64,000 bases of DNA, taken from positions 124,001 through 188,000 of the forward strand of contig CANNAC010000006.1 in assembly GCA_947502495.1 (NCBI GenBank), written 5' to 3'. Numbering within the stretch: position 1 is the first letter of the stretch; every line of letters begins with the position of its first letter. The DNA comes from an uncultured Flavobacteriaceae bacterium (lineage in GTDB: Bacteria; Bacteroidota; Bacteroidia; Flavobacteriales; Flavobacteriaceae). This document shows, piece by piece, positions 52,315-62,177 of this stretch. The notes under the pieces are model-generated. The model was not told the DNA's origin. It saw nothing but the letters and a program-made list of their open reading frames with translations, and searched no databases. The position numbers and the translations under genes are program-made.

Positions 52315-54951
52315 TTACTTCAAACTAGCCAAACTACTTTTTAGCGTCTCTATTTTAGCCAAAGCATCTGCTTCTTTTTTACGTTCGTTTGCAATCACTT
52401 GTTCTGGTGCTCCTGCAACAAAACGCTCGTTAGATAGTTTCTTTTGCACCGATTTAAGGAAACCTTCGGTATACCCTAATTCTTCGGTTAACTTTTTAAT
52501 TTCTGCTTCTATATCTATTGCGCCATCCATTGGAATAAAATATTCGTTAGATTTTACTCTAAACGTTAAAGCGCCTTCTACAGGTTCTTTTACATATGCT
52601 ATAGCTTCTAGGTTTCCTAGTTTTGCAATTACAGCATCAAATACGGTATTTACATTTTCGTTATTGATTACCGAAAAACCAATAGCATCTTTAAACGCAA
52701 TGTTCTTTTCTTTTCTAACGGTTCTTATTCCCGAAATTACTTCCGAAGCAAACTCAAACTGAGAAATAATCTCTTGGTTTACTGGTTTTACTTCTGGCCA
52801 TTTTGCAATGATTAATGCTTCTTCTGGAGTACGCTCTGCAATATACTGCCAGATATCTTCTGTCAAGAATGGCATAAATGGATGTAATATTTTTAAGTTG
52901 TCTTCAAAAATAGCCATCACTTTATTATAAGTAGCTGCATCAATTGGTTGTTGATATGCTGGTTTTACGATCTCTAATAACCATCCGCAGAAATCATCAT
53001 AAATCAACTTATAAATAGACATTAAAGCATCGCTTAGTCTGTATTTACTAAAGTGATCTTCAATTTCTATTAATGCAGTACTAAACTTCGCTTCGTACCA
53101 ATCTAAAGCAATTTTACTAGAGTTTGGTTGTTCTATCGTTTCGCTAACTTCCCATAAATTGGTTAAGTTAAATGCATTCCATATTTTGTTTCCAAAACCT
53201 TTTCCTTGTTGGCAAAGTGCTTCGTCAAACATTAAATCATTTCCTGCTGCACTACTAAATAACATTCCAACACGAACACCATCTGCACTATATTCTTCAA
53301 TTAGCTTTAAAGCGTCTGGTGAGTTTCCTAGAGATTTACTCATTTTACGACGTTGCTTATCACGTACTAAACCGGTTAAGTATACATTATTAAATGGCTT
53401 TTCGTCTTTATACTCATAACCTGCAATAATCATACGAGCAACCCAAAAGAATAAAATATCTGGTCCAGTTACTAAATCGTTAGTAGGATAGTAATATTTA
53501 ATTTCTTCGTTTTCCGGATTACGAATACCATCAAAAACAGACATTGGCCATAACCAGGAGCTAAACCACGTGTCTAAAGCGTCGGTATCTTGACGTAAAT
53601 CTTCCGCTTTTAAATCTGCTTTCCCGGTTACTTTTTGTGCTTTCTCTACCGCTAATTCGATAGTTTCAGCAACTACAAAATCTTCTTTTCCATCGCCATA
53701 GAAATAGGCAGGAATTTGTTGTCCCCAAAGTAATTGACGAGAGATATTCCAATCGCGAATATTCTCCATCCAGTGACGATAGGTATTTTCAAATTTCTTC
53801 GGAAATAATTTAATTTCCGCATCTTCCCCTAAAACAGCTTCAATTGCTGGCTTTGCCAACTCTTCCATTTTTAAGAACCATTGATCACTTAATCTTGGTT
53901 CTATTACTGCTTTTGTTCTTTCTGAAGTTCCTACTTTATTTATATGTGTTTCCGTTTTAACTAAAACACCTGTTGCTTCTAATTCTTTTACTACATTTTT
54001 TCTTGCTACAAATCGGTCTTGACCTTCAAATTGCAATCCGAAGCTATTTAAACTAGCATCTTCATGAAAAATATCGATCACTTCTAATTGATGCTTATCC
54101 CCAAGATTTTTATCGTTTTCATCATGCGCTGGAGTTACTTTTAAACAACCAGTACCGAATTCTACATCTACATATTCGTCTTCAATAATTGGGATTACAC
54201 GATTACAAATTGGTACAATCGCTTTTTTTCCACGTAAGTGTGCAAAACGTTCGTCTTCTGGATTGATACAAATTGCGGTATCCCCAAAAATAGTTTCAGG
54301 TCTTGTAGTAGCGATAGTTAATGTATCGTCGCTTCCTTCAATTTTATAATTGATATAATAAAGATTTCCTTGACGTTCTTCATGAATTACTTCTTCATCA
54401 GAAAGCGTTGTTTTTGCTTCCGGATCCCAGTTTACCATGCGGTAACCTCTATAAATCAATCCTTTTTCGTGTAAATCCACAAAGACTTTAATTACAGCTT
54501 CCGACATATCGTCATCCATTGTAAACTTGGTTCTGTCCCAATCACAAGAACATCCTAACTTTTTAAGTTGCTCTAATATTACACCTCCATATTCTTCGGT
54601 CCATTCCCAAGCATGTGCTAAAAACTCTTCTCTTGTTAAATCGTTTTTGTCTATTCCTTGCTCCTTCAATTTAGCAACAACTTTCGCTTCTGTAGCAATA
54701 GATGCATGATCTGTTCCAGGAACCCAACACGCATTTTTACCCAACAAACGTGCATGACGTATAAGAACATCTTGTATAGTATTGTTAAGCATGTGTCCCA
54801 TATGTAAAACTCCCGTGACATTTGGTGGCGGAATCACAATGGTATATGGCTCTCTTTCGTCTGGTGTGGAATGAAAATATTTATGTTCTGTCCAGTAGCT
54901 GTACCACTTACTTTCTACACTATTTGCATCATATTTTGATGGAATGTTCAT
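52315..54951 (-). CDS. valS: Valyl-tRNA synthetase
   Basis: This 878-residue class Ia aminoacyl-tRNA synthetase charges tRNA-Val. The HIGH-type motif is [20 protein letters not shown] is in [13 protein letters not shown], and the editing domain is present ([19 protein letters not shown]). The C-terminal coiled arm ends [18 protein letters not shown] start at the ATG at 54951 ([20 protein letters not shown]), the conserved beginning; the frame opens 11 codons earlier. A -7 box lies just upstream on the minus strand. Confidence 0.96.
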   Translation of the reverse strand: MNIPSKYDANSVESKWYSYWTEHKYFHSTPDEREPYTIVIPPPNVTGVLHMGHMLNNTIQDVLIRHARLLGKNACWVPGTDHASIATEAKVVAKLKEQGIDKNDLTREEFLAHAWEWTEEYGGVILEQLKKLGCSCDWDRTKFTMDDDMSEAVIKVFVDLHEKGLIYRGYRMVNWDPEAKTTLSDEEVIHEERQGNLYYINYKIEGSDDTLTIATTRPETIFGDTAICINPEDERFAHLRGKKAIVPICNRVIPIIEDEYVDVEFGTGCLKVTPAHDENDKNLGDKHQLEVIDIFHEDASLNSFGLQFEGQDRFVARKNVVKELEATGVLVKTETHINKVGTSERTKAVIEPRLSDQWFLKMEELAKPAIEAVLGEDAEIKLFPKKFENTYRHWMENIRDWNISRQLLWGQQIPAYFYGDGKEDFVVAETIELAVEKAQKVTGKADLKAEDLRQDTDALDTWFSSWLWPMSVFDGIRNPENEEIKYYYPTNDLVTGPDILFFWVARMIIAGYEYKDEKPFNNVYLTGLVRDKQRRKMSKSLGNSPDALKLIEEYSADGVRVGMLFSSAAGNDLMFDEALCQQGKGFGNKIWNAFNLTNLWEVSETIEQPNSSKIALDWYEAKFSTALIEIEDHFSKYRLSDALMSIYKLIYDDFCGWLLEIVKPAYQQPIDAATYNKVMAIFEDNLKILHPFMPFLTEDIWQYIAERTPEEALIIAKWPEVKPVNQEIISQFEFASEVISGIRTVRKEKNIAFKDAIGFSVINNENVNTVFDAVIAKLGNLEAIAYVKEPVEGALTFRVKSNEYFIPMDGAIDIEAEIKKLTEELGYTEGFLKSVQKKLSNERFVAGAPEQVIANERKKEADALAKIETLKSSLASLK

Positions 54952-54981
54952 ACTTTGGAATAGTTTTTGAATAATATTATG

Positions 54982-54989
54982 CAAAAGTA
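54982..54989 (-). promoter_or_regulatory. Candidate -7 promoter box of valS
   Basis: On the minus strand this is TACTTTTG, a match to TAnnTTTG, 30 bp before the ATG at 54951. This supports the shorter start, since the longer one at 54984 overlaps the box. Confidence 0.45.
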
Positions 54990-55077
54990 CTTATAATTTA
55001 TATTTTGAAAAATATTAATGGGGTTTAATGTACCTTTAAGCCTAAAGTTTATGTTAAGATTTGTGCATTACATCCAT

Positions 55078-55085
55078 TATTTTTG
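55078..55085 (+). promoter_or_regulatory. Candidate -7 promoter box of the DUF1573 gene
   Basis: TATTTTTG matches TAnnTTTG, 111 bp before the ATG at 55197, which would give a long leader. Confidence 0.4.
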
Positions 55086-55196
55086 CAGAATGTCTGAAAA
55101 GTAAGTAGATTTACAATAGAGTCCAAAACAAAAACAACGCAAACATCTAATAATTAAAGGTGTGCGATTTAAAATAAAAATAATTTAAATTAAAAA

Positions 55197-55616
55197 ATGA
55201 TGAAACAAATACTTACAATTTTATTTATCGGAATATTTAGTTTTTCAATGACTGCTCAAGCAAAAATTGAATTTAAAACAACGACAGTAGATTATGGTAC
55301 TATAGAAAAAGGTGCCGATGGTATTAGAACTTTTGAGTTTACTAATACTGGAGATGCACCACTTATTATTTCTAAAGTATCTTCAAGTTGTGGTTGTACA
55401 GTACCATCTAGCCCTAAGGAACCAATTATGCCCGGAGCTACTGGAGAAATACAAGTAAAGTATGACACAAAACGTGTAATGCCTATTCGAAAAACAATTA
55501 CTGTTCTTTCTAATGCAGAAACACCAACGGTTGCTTTAAAAATTAAAGGAGAAGTAATTGATCCTAGTAAATCAAGTGTTCTTGAAAAAAGAGAAAAGAG
55601 CGTAATAGAAAATTAA
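55197..55616 (+). CDS. DUF1573 domain protein
   Basis: This 139-residue exported protein has a signal peptide (MKQILTILFIGIFSFSMTAQ) and the DUF1573 Ig-like fold. TVDYGTIEKGADGIRTFEFTNTGDAPLII and SSCGCTVP (the conserved cysteine pair) are visible, with PIMPGATGEIQVKYDTKR after. The domain is very common in Bacteroidota; its role is unknown. A terminator follows. Confidence 0.88.
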   Translation: MMKQILTILFIGIFSFSMTAQAKIEFKTTTVDYGTIEKGADGIRTFEFTNTGDAPLIISKVSSSCGCTVPSSPKEPIMPGATGEIQVKYDTKRVMPIRKTITVLSNAETPTVALKIKGEVIDPSKSSVLEKREKSVIEN

Positions 55617-55640
55617 TTTTCTTACAATAATTATAATTTC

Positions 55641-55679
55641 AAAAGGTTGTTTGCAAATAAGTAAACAACCTTTTTTTTT
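55641..55679. terminator. Terminator shared by the convergent DUF1573 and protease genes
   Basis: The 12-bp stem aaaaggttgttt/aaacaacctttt has a 10-nt loop and nine T on the plus strand. Confidence 0.9.
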
Positions 55680-55680
55680 G

Positions 55681-57021
55681 TTAAAACAAACTTTCTAATT
55701 GAAACTGAAAGTCTAATTCTTCACCAAACCGATCTACTTTTATTTTTATATGCTTACCATCTTTGTCATAAAAATATTGTGTCATTTGTTGTAACGTAAA
55801 ATTATAGGTTTCCTTTCCATTTATTCTAAAAATGATATCACCAACTTGCAGTCCTGCTTTTTCTGCGGGCGAATCTTTACGAAGCTCTACGATTGTAAAA
55901 ACAGGTTTAACGGCTAGCTTATAATTTGTATCAAAAACAATTCTAGTTCCTTGTCCGTTATCTAAACTACTAGAGCCTTCTTGGTTTTTAATACTATTGG
56001 AAAAATCTTTTTCTCGCACTAATCTAATTCCGTTTTGCTCTAACTCAATGCCACTTTTATTATAACTAAAAGGCTCTTTAAAATGTTTATTCTTTTTTAG
56101 TTGGATAGAAGCTTTTTGATAATTGAAAACAATATGAAACCTTTTTAAAATATCTCCTGCAATACTACCATTTCGGTCTTTATGATTTTTTGCAAACGAA
56201 ATAGAAGTAGCTTCAGGAAAAGCAACATTTGCATTTTTTAGAATAAAGCTATTAATTGCAAAAGCATCGACTTTGGCTCGTTTTCCATATACGCTTCCGC
56301 TTAATCCGTGTCCTAAAAAATCAATAAAACTATTACGGTGTGCGTTTATACCTAAGGAAGCATCTTCAAATAGCCAAAGAGAATCACTTCCGCCAGAATC
56401 TATTAATAACTTAACGGGGATTTTCACATCATCAATAGTTACTTGCGCATTTATATAAGGCTTCTTATTATAAAAATACAAAGGCAGATACTCACACTTT
56501 TTACATTTTTTGGATGTGTACGTTTCATTTTCATGAATCTTAATAACCTTAGAAGCATAGTTTATTTCTACCACTAAATCTTTAAAAAAATCATACCCTA
56601 TAATACCATGAATGGGAATTCCAAGTTTTGGCGCAAAATCTAATTTAGAATTATAAACCACAAATAGGTCTTGGTCTATGTTAAGCGCTTCCCCAATTTC
56701 TATGCTATTATTTCTAGATCGCAATGCTTCTACCGATTCTCCTTCCCCTAAACCACGAATTACTATTTTTTCGGCATTATTAATTTTTAAGGTTTCATGG
56801 ATATTATAAATATTAAACAGAATAGGCTTGCTCACTCCTGTATCTAAGATAAAAGAAAGTGTTACGCCATTTATTTTTACAGGAATTACAACTAAATTAT
56901 TAATTAATTTAAACTTTATTTTATCCCTTTTCTTTTTATTTTGAATTACAAAAGTGCCTTGAGAAAAACCAAAAAAGGAGATACTAAATAGAAACAGAAA
57001 AGTAAAGGCTATCTTTTTCAT
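55681..57021 (-). CDS. Retropepsin-like aspartic protease with PDZ domain
   Basis: This exported protein of about 446 residues has a signal peptide (MKKIAFTFLFLFSISFFGFSQ). Two pepsin-like half motifs are seen, VTLSFILDTGVSKPILFN (about 50-66) and KLLIDSGGSDSLWLFED (about 203-219). A C-terminal PDZ domain has DSPAEKAGLQVGDIIFRINGKE (about 386-407). The pair suggests a dimer-type aspartic protease that binds peptide tails. I start at the ATG at 57021, which begins the signal peptide. The target is unknown. Confidence 0.85.
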   Translation of the reverse strand: MKKIAFTFLFLFSISFFGFSQGTFVIQNKKKRDKIKFKLINNLVVIPVKINGVTLSFILDTGVSKPILFNIYNIHETLKINNAEKIVIRGLGEGESVEALRSRNNSIEIGEALNIDQDLFVVYNSKLDFAPKLGIPIHGIIGYDFFKDLVVEINYASKVIKIHENETYTSKKCKKCEYLPLYFYNKKPYINAQVTIDDVKIPVKLLIDSGGSDSLWLFEDASLGINAHRNSFIDFLGHGLSGSVYGKRAKVDAFAINSFILKNANVAFPEATSISFAKNHKDRNGSIAGDILKRFHIVFNYQKASIQLKKNKHFKEPFSYNKSGIELEQNGIRLVREKDFSNSIKNQEGSSSLDNGQGTRIVFDTNYKLAVKPVFTIVELRKDSPAEKAGLQVGDIIFRINGKETYNFTLQQMTQYFYDKDGKHIKIKVDRFGEELDFQFQLESLF

Positions 57022-57142
57022 AAGCTCAAAAAACACTTCTCCTTCAATTTACAAATCTTTAGCCTAAAATCTGTATTTAGTGCTGCTTTTTAAAAAAACT
57101 TTGATATAATTTTCGCAACTTTGTATCTCAAATACTTATAAA

Positions 57143-58333
57143 ATGCCAGCAATTTCAAAAAAAGGGCAGTTGATGCCGCAATCACCTATTAGAAAACTAG
57201 TTCCATTTGCTGAAGAAGCTACTAAAAATGGAAAATCCATATATTATTTAAACATTGGCCAACCAGATATAAAGACGCCAGAAATAGCATTAAATGCTGT
57301 GAAGTCGATTTCTTTAGAAGTATTAGCATACTCTAGATCGGAAGGCTCTGAACAGTACAGAACAAAAATAGCGAACTATTACGCTAAAAATGATATTCAG
57401 GTAAAACACGACGATATTATTGTAACAACCGGAGGAAGTGAAGCATTGCTTTTTGCCTTTGGAAGTATTATGGATGTGGATGATGAAATTATTATTCCAG
57501 AACCTTTTTACGCAAACTACAATGGTTTCTCTACTTCTTCTGGAGTAAAAGTGGTTCCTGTTATATCTAAGATTGAAGACAATTTTGCTTTACCTCCAAT
57601 TGAAGAATTTGAAAAACTTATTACGCCAAGAACCAAAGCAATTCTAATTTGTAACCCAGGAAATCCTACAGGTTATTTATATTCTAAAGAAGAAATTAAA
57701 AAACTTGCTGCAATAGTAAAAAAGCACGATTTGTTTTTAATTGCGGATGAAGTATATAGGGAATTTGCCTATGATGGGAATACGCATTATTCTATCATGC
57801 AAGAAGAAGGATTAGAAGAAAACGCTATCATGATTGATTCTGTATCTAAAAGATATAGTATGTGTGGTGCAAGAATTGGTTGTTTGGTTTCTAAAAACAA
57901 AGAAGTAATACAAACTGCACTAAAATTTGCACAAGCAAGATTAAGTCCGCCAACCTTAGCACAAATTGCAAGTGAAGCCGCTTTAGATACGCCTCAAAGT
58001 TATTTTGATGATGTTATTGAAGAATATGTAGAAAGGCGTAATGTGCTTATCACCGAATTGCAAAAAATAGAAGGTGTACAAGTAGCAACACCAAAAGGTG
58101 CCTTTTATTGTATTGCACAATTACCAATTAAAAATAGTGATGCTTTTGCACAATGGCTTTTAGAAGATTTTGACTTAAATGGAGAAACCGTTATGGTAGC
58201 TCCTGCTGGCGGATTCTATTCTACTCCAGGTGTTGGTTTAAACCAAATACGCATTGCATATGTGCTTAACAAAGAAAGCTTAGTAAAAGCAGTACATATT
58301 ATTAAAGAAGCTCTTAAAGTATATAAAGACTAG
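57143..58333 (+). CDS. PLP-dependent aminotransferase, class I
   Basis: This 396-residue fold-type I aminotransferase of the aspartate/alanine transaminase group has the following motifs. The N-terminal part is SPIRKLVPFAEEATKNGKSIYYLNIGQPDI. TGGSEALLFAF and LICNPGNPTGYLYSKEEIKKL are the nucleotide/PLP phosphate-binding regions. DEVYREFAYDG holds the Asp and Tyr that contact PLP. DSVSKRYSMCGARIGCLVS carries the Schiff-base lysine. The substrate is not told by sequence alone. The stop shares one base with the GTG start of murB, so translation is coupled. Confidence 0.92.
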   Translation: MPAISKKGQLMPQSPIRKLVPFAEEATKNGKSIYYLNIGQPDIKTPEIALNAVKSISLEVLAYSRSEGSEQYRTKIANYYAKNDIQVKHDDIIVTTGGSEALLFAFGSIMDVDDEIIIPEPFYANYNGFSTSSGVKVVPVISKIEDNFALPPIEEFEKLITPRTKAILICNPGNPTGYLYSKEEIKKLAAIVKKHDLFLIADEVYREFAYDGNTHYSIMQEEGLEENAIMIDSVSKRYSMCGARIGCLVSKNKEVIQTALKFAQARLSPPTLAQIASEAALDTPQSYFDDVIEEYVERRNVLITELQKIEGVQVATPKGAFYCIAQLPIKNSDAFAQWLLEDFDLNGETVMVAPAGGFYSTPGVGLNQIRIAYVLNKESLVKAVHIIKEALKVYKD

Positions 58334-59346
58334 TGCAAATACAACATAACATATCTTTAAAAGAATATAACACTTTTGGTATAGATGCAAAAGCAAAACA
58401 CTTTGTATCCATAGATGCTATCGAAAGTTTAAAAAGCGTGCTTCAACTGCCAGAATACCAAAAAAGGTTTATTCTTGGCGGTGGAAGCAATATGCTACTT
58501 ACTAAAGACGTGGAAGCACTAGTAATGCATATTAATTTAAAAGGAATAGAAATTGTTTCGCAAGAAGATACTTTTGCTATAGTAAAAGCACAAGCTGGTG
58601 AAAACTGGCATGCCTTTGTACTTTGGTGTTTGGAAAATAATTTTGGCGGATTAGAGAACCTTTCCTTAATCCCTGGAAATGTTGGTACTGCACCAATTCA
58701 AAATATTGGCGCTTATGGTGTAGAATTAAAAGATGCCTTTGTTTCTTGTGAAGCTTTAGAAATAGCAACACAAAAAATCAGAATATTTACAAAATCGGAT
58801 TGTAATTTTGACTATAGAAATTCTGTTTTTAAACAAGAATTAAAAGGAAAATATATTATTACGAGTGTTCTTTTTAAATTGACTAAAAACAACCATATAC
58901 TTCGTACTAATTACGGAGCAATTTCGCCGCAATTAGAATACATGCACGTGGAAAAACCAACCATTCAAGATGTTTCAAAAGCTGTAATTGCCATTCGAGA
59001 AAGCAAACTACCAAATCCTAAAGAAATTGGTAATAGCGGAAGCTTTTTTAAAAACCCAGTAATTACAATCCAAGATTTTGAAACCTTAAAACAAAGTTTC
59101 CCTGAAATACCAAACTATCCAGTTTCGAGCACTTCTATTAAAATACCTGCAGGTTGGCTTATAGAAAAAGCAGGCTTTAAAGGAAAACGTTTTGGAGATT
59201 ATGGTGTACATGAAAAACAAGCATTAGTTTTGGTAAACTATAATAATGCTAAAGGAATTGAAATATTAAAACTATCTCAAGTAATACAAGAAACAATAAA
59301 GCGTATATTTAATATATATATAGAAGCTGAAGTAAATATTATTTAA
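58333..59346 (+). CDS. murB: UDP-N-acetylmuramate dehydrogenase
   Basis: This 337-residue FAD enzyme reduces UDP-GlcNAc-enolpyruvate in peptidoglycan synthesis. The start is a GTG at 58333. GGGSNMLLTKD (FAD binding), GLENLSLIPGNVGTAPIQNIGAYGVELKD, NFDYRNSVFK, NSGSFFKNPVI (the active-site Ser) and AGWLIEKAGFKGKRFGDYGVHEKQALVLVN are the family signatures. The catalytic Glu and Ser are present. It is the type I MurB form. It is coupled to the aminotransferase gene by an overlapping base. Confidence 0.95.
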   Translation: MQIQHNISLKEYNTFGIDAKAKHFVSIDAIESLKSVLQLPEYQKRFILGGGSNMLLTKDVEALVMHINLKGIEIVSQEDTFAIVKAQAGENWHAFVLWCLENNFGGLENLSLIPGNVGTAPIQNIGAYGVELKDAFVSCEALEIATQKIRIFTKSDCNFDYRNSVFKQELKGKYIITSVLFKLTKNNHILRTNYGAISPQLEYMHVEKPTIQDVSKAVIAIRESKLPNPKEIGNSGSFFKNPVITIQDFETLKQSFPEIPNYPVSSTSIKIPAGWLIEKAGFKGKRFGDYGVHEKQALVLVNYNNAKGIEILKLSQVIQETIKRIFNIYIEAEVNII

Positions 59347-59362
59347 ATCTAAAATAAAACTA

Positions 59363-59370
59363 TAACTTTG
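59363..59370 (+). promoter_or_regulatory. Candidate -7 promoter box of the sigma/anti-sigma pair
   Basis: TAACTTTG matches TAnnTTTG, 40 bp before the TTG start at 59411. Confidence 0.45.
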
Positions 59371-59410
59371 ATACCCTATAAGTTAGTTCAACACTAAACA
59401 AAAATATCTT

Positions 59411-59959
59411 TTGACTACACCAATAGAGCAACAAATAGTTCATTTACTAGAGCAAGGCGACAAAAAAGCTATTACTTTGTTGTACCAAAATTACGCAGAC
59501 ACACTACTTGGTGTAATATCTAAAGTCATCACAGACCAAGATTTAGCACAAGATGCATTGCAAGAAACATTTATAAAAGTTTGGAAAAAAGCCCAAACCT
59601 ACGATGCTAAAAAAGCAAAACTCTTTACGTGGTTATATCGAATTGCATATAATACGGCTATCGATAAAATACGTTCTGTGTCGAATAAACAAAGCAAAGA
59701 AATCCAAATTGAAAATTCTAACGTATATACATTAACAAGCAATAGCTTGAATCAAGACGTTATTGATATTAAAACCCATCTTAAAACAATAGATGAAAAA
59801 TATCAAATAGTAATTAATGCCCTATTTTTTGAAGGCATGACACAACAAGAAGCAAGTGATGAATTAGATATTCCGCTTGGTACAGTAAAATCCAGATTAA
59901 AAATTGGACTACGTGAATTAAAAAAAATTTACGATCCAAAACCAAAAAGTAATGAATGA
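59411..59959 (+). CDS. ECF-type RNA polymerase sigma factor
   Basis: This 182-residue sigma factor starts at TTG (59411). Region 2 is TLLYQNYADTLLGVISKVITDQDLAQDALQETFIKVWKKAQTYDAKKAKLFTWLYRIAYNTAIDKIR. Region 4 is YQIVINALFFEGMTQQEASDELDIPLGTVKSRLKIGLRELK. It overlaps the next gene by 8 bp; that gene is a RskA-type anti-sigma factor, so it should respond to an envelope signal. Confidence 0.93.
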   Translation: MTTPIEQQIVHLLEQGDKKAITLLYQNYADTLLGVISKVITDQDLAQDALQETFIKVWKKAQTYDAKKAKLFTWLYRIAYNTAIDKIRSVSNKQSKEIQIENSNVYTLTSNSLNQDVIDIKTHLKTIDEKYQIVINALFFEGMTQQEASDELDIPLGTVKSRLKIGLRELKKIYDPKPKSNE

Positions 59960-60743
59960 TAAAATAATTACATTTTTAAATTCAGATCTATTAGACAAAT
60001 ATCTAGTAGGCAATACCACTACAGAAGAAACTGAAATGGTAGAAGCTTACATTGCCCAATATCCTGAAGTTGAAAATGCCTACAATACTTTACAGCGCAA
60101 TCTTGAAATTGTAGCTAAAAGTAATGCCATTGAAGCGCCAGAACATATCTTAAACGATATTCTTTCTGCACTTGACGAGAAACCAGTAATTGCACTACAA
60201 ACCGTATCCAAACCAAAAACTTGGTATAAGTTTAGTATAGCTGCAAGTATAACAGCCTTAATTTTTGCGGGTTCTACATTTATGTTTTACATAAACAACC
60301 AAGACCTAAAACGTGAAAATCAAGTTATAGCAGATGAAATTTTTGATCTACGTAGTGACATAGACCAAAATAATTTAATGCTAAGCGATATTATGCAACA
60401 ATTTAAACAGCTTAATAACCCGGAAACCCAAAAGTATATTATAAAAGGAAATTCAAGGGCTAAGAATTTAAAAACCGTTGCATACATAAACCCTATAGAC
60501 AAAACATCAATGATAGATGTGGTTTCTTTGCCACAACTACCAGAAGAACAATGTTACCAAATATGGGCAGAAGTGCAAGATAAAATGATTAGTTTAGGTA
60601 TATTAAACGAGACAGATAGTCAACTTATACCATTACCATACACAGAAAACGCTTTAGGTTTAAATATAACAATAGAACCAAAAGGAGGAAATGAAAATGC
60701 CTCTGTGGAAAAATCTGTTGCAGAAATTAGCTTAAAAAAGTAA
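59952..60743 (+). CDS. Anti-sigma factor, RskA type
   Basis: This 263-residue membrane protein has a cytoplasmic anti-sigma domain (about 1-75), one membrane helix (FSIAASITALIFAGSTFMFYI, about 94-114) and a coiled segment. The periplasmic RskA-like domain (about 170-263) contains VVSLPQLPEEQCYQIWAEVQDKM and LGLNITIEPKGG. It holds the preceding ECF sigma factor and releases it after cleavage or a conformational signal. The start overlaps the sigma gene. A terminator follows. Confidence 0.9.
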   Translation: MNDKIITFLNSDLLDKYLVGNTTTEETEMVEAYIAQYPEVENAYNTLQRNLEIVAKSNAIEAPEHILNDILSALDEKPVIALQTVSKPKTWYKFSIAASITALIFAGSTFMFYINNQDLKRENQVIADEIFDLRSDIDQNNLMLSDIMQQFKQLNNPETQKYIIKGNSRAKNLKTVAYINPIDKTSMIDVVSLPQLPEEQCYQIWAEVQDKMISLGILNETDSQLIPLPYTENALGLNITIEPKGGNENASVEKSVAEISLKK

Positions 60744-60765
60744 ATCACTTACTTATAAGAATTAC

Positions 60766-60796
60766 AAGCCTCGTTTTAAAAAGCGAGGCTTTTTTA
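60766..60796 (+). terminator. Terminator after the anti-sigma gene
   Basis: Stem aagcctcg/cgaggctt with an A/T loop and six T. Confidence 0.9.
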
Positions 60797-60820
60797 GTAT
60801 ACTCATTTCCCAAAAAGTAG

Positions 60821-60828
60821 TATCTTTG
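60821..60828 (+). promoter_or_regulatory. Candidate -7 promoter box
   Basis: TATCTTTG matches TAnnTTTG, 26 bp before the small Cys-rich protein gene at 60855. Confidence 0.45.
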
Positions 60829-60854
60829 TAAAAATTATTAAGATCAATACACAC

Positions 60855-61058
60855 ATGAAACTACTAGCAATTACATTAGTACTTTTAGGTTTAGCAATAG
60901 CTGGAATAGCAATAAAAATTTGGGCAAAAAAAGACGGGAAATTTGCAGGCACTTGTGCTAGCCAAAATCCTATGTTAAACAAAGAAGGAGAATCTTGCGG
61001 CTTTTGCGGAAAAACTCCTGAGCAATACCAAGACTGTAGCGAACCTCAACATTCTTAA
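60855..61058 (+). CDS. Small Cys-rich membrane-anchored protein
   Basis: This 67-residue protein has one N-terminal hydrophobic segment (LAITLVLLGLAIAGIAIKIW) and a short C-terminal domain with GTCASQNPML, ESCGFCGKTPEQYQDC. The four-cysteine pattern C-x2-C plus flanking cysteines suggests a metal or redox site. I recognise the type as a conserved small flavobacterial protein but no function is known. It lies 6 bp before the glycosyltransferase gene. Confidence 0.75.
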   Translation: MKLLAITLVLLGLAIAGIAIKIWAKKDGKFAGTCASQNPMLNKEGESCGFCGKTPEQYQDCSEPQHS

Positions 61059-61064
61059 AAGTAC

Positions 61065-62177
61065 ATGGTTATACTGAATATTGCCTTCTACGCTTTCTTA
61101 AGCATAGTAAGTATTCAAATTATATATTACCTTTTCTTATTTTCAAAATTTGCTTTTTTAAATCCGAAGAATAAAACACAAAAAAAAAATGCTGTTTCTA
61201 TTCTTATTTGTGCTAAAAATGAAGCCGAAAATTTAAAGAAATTCCTTCCGTATATATTAGATCAAGAATATCCCGATTTTGAAGTTGTTTTAATTAATGA
61301 CAACTCCCATGATGATACGTTAGATATCATGGAAGACTTCGCGTCAAAACATAACAATATCAAAATTGTAAATGTCATACCAACCGAAGCTTTTTATGGC
61401 AACAAGAAATATGCATTAACTCTTGGTATAAAAGCATCAAAAAACGAGCTTTTAGTTTTTACAGATGCAGACTGCAAACCAAATTCTAAATACTGGCTAC
61501 GCGAAATAAGTGCACACTTTAGCGCAAGTAAAAGTATTGTTTTAGGCTACGGAGGATATGCAAAAATAAAAGGCTCTTTTTTAAATAAACTCATCCGTTT
61601 TGAAACCTTATTAACGGCTTTACAATATTTTTCTTATGCCAAATCAGGAATACCTTTTATGGGAGTTGGGAGAAATTTAGCCTATAAAAAAGAAGAGTTC
61701 TTTAATGCAAATGGTTTTATAAACCACATGAAAGTCCGCTCTGGTGATGACGATTTGTTTATAAATCAAGTGGCAACCAATAGAAACACAAGCATTTGTT
61801 TTACCAAAGACAGTTTTACTATTTCTAATCCGAAAACAACTTTTAAAGATTGGGTTTTACAGAAAAGAAGACATGTTTCTACGGCAAAACATTATAAGAC
61901 GATACATAAAGTACTACTTGCTATTTTCTATATTTCGCAATTTCTATTTTATGCTTTAGCAATTATACTGCTTATATCCACCTATTTTTGGCAAATAGTT
62001 TTGCCGTTATTCCTATTAAGATTCCTTATTTTTTATATAGTATTTGGTAAAACCTCTAAAAAATTAGACGAAAAAGACCTTATTATTTTTCTTCCTTTCC
62101 TAGAGATTTTTTTAATTGGAATGCAATTAGCTATATTTATAACCAATCTTATTGCAAAACCGAAATATTGGAAATAG
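61065..62177 (+). CDS. Membrane glycosyltransferase, family 2
   Basis: This 370-residue protein has an N-terminal membrane segment (FYAFLSIVSIQIIYYLFLF) and a GT-A domain with ILICAKNEAENLKKFLPY. VVLINDNSHDDTLDIM, VFTDADCKPNSKYWLR (D-A-D) and RSGDDDLFINQ follow, then KRRHVST, like the Q-x-x-R-W of processive synthases. Two to three membrane helices follow at the end. It probably adds a sugar to a lipid or polysaccharide at the inner membrane. It overlaps the sigma gene by 10 bp. Confidence 0.87.
   Translation: MVILNIAFYAFLSIVSIQIIYYLFLFSKFAFLNPKNKTQKKNAVSILICAKNEAENLKKFLPYILDQEYPDFEVVLINDNSHDDTLDIMEDFASKHNNIKIVNVIPTEAFYGNKKYALTLGIKASKNELLVFTDADCKPNSKYWLREISAHFSASKSIVLGYGGYAKIKGSFLNKLIRFETLLTALQYFSYAKSGIPFMGVGRNLAYKKEEFFNANGFINHMKVRSGDDDLFINQVATNRNTSICFTKDSFTISNPKTTFKDWVLQKRRHVSTAKHYKTIHKVLLAIFYISQFLFYALAIILLISTYFWQIVLPLFLLRFLIFYIVFGKTSKKLDEKDLIIFLPFLEIFLIGMQLAIFITNLIAKPKYWK

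Noticed and set aside
52244-52762. 172-codon frame on the plus strand overlapping the end of valS
   Set aside because: It is antisense to conserved valS sequence and passes through the valS terminator hairpin.
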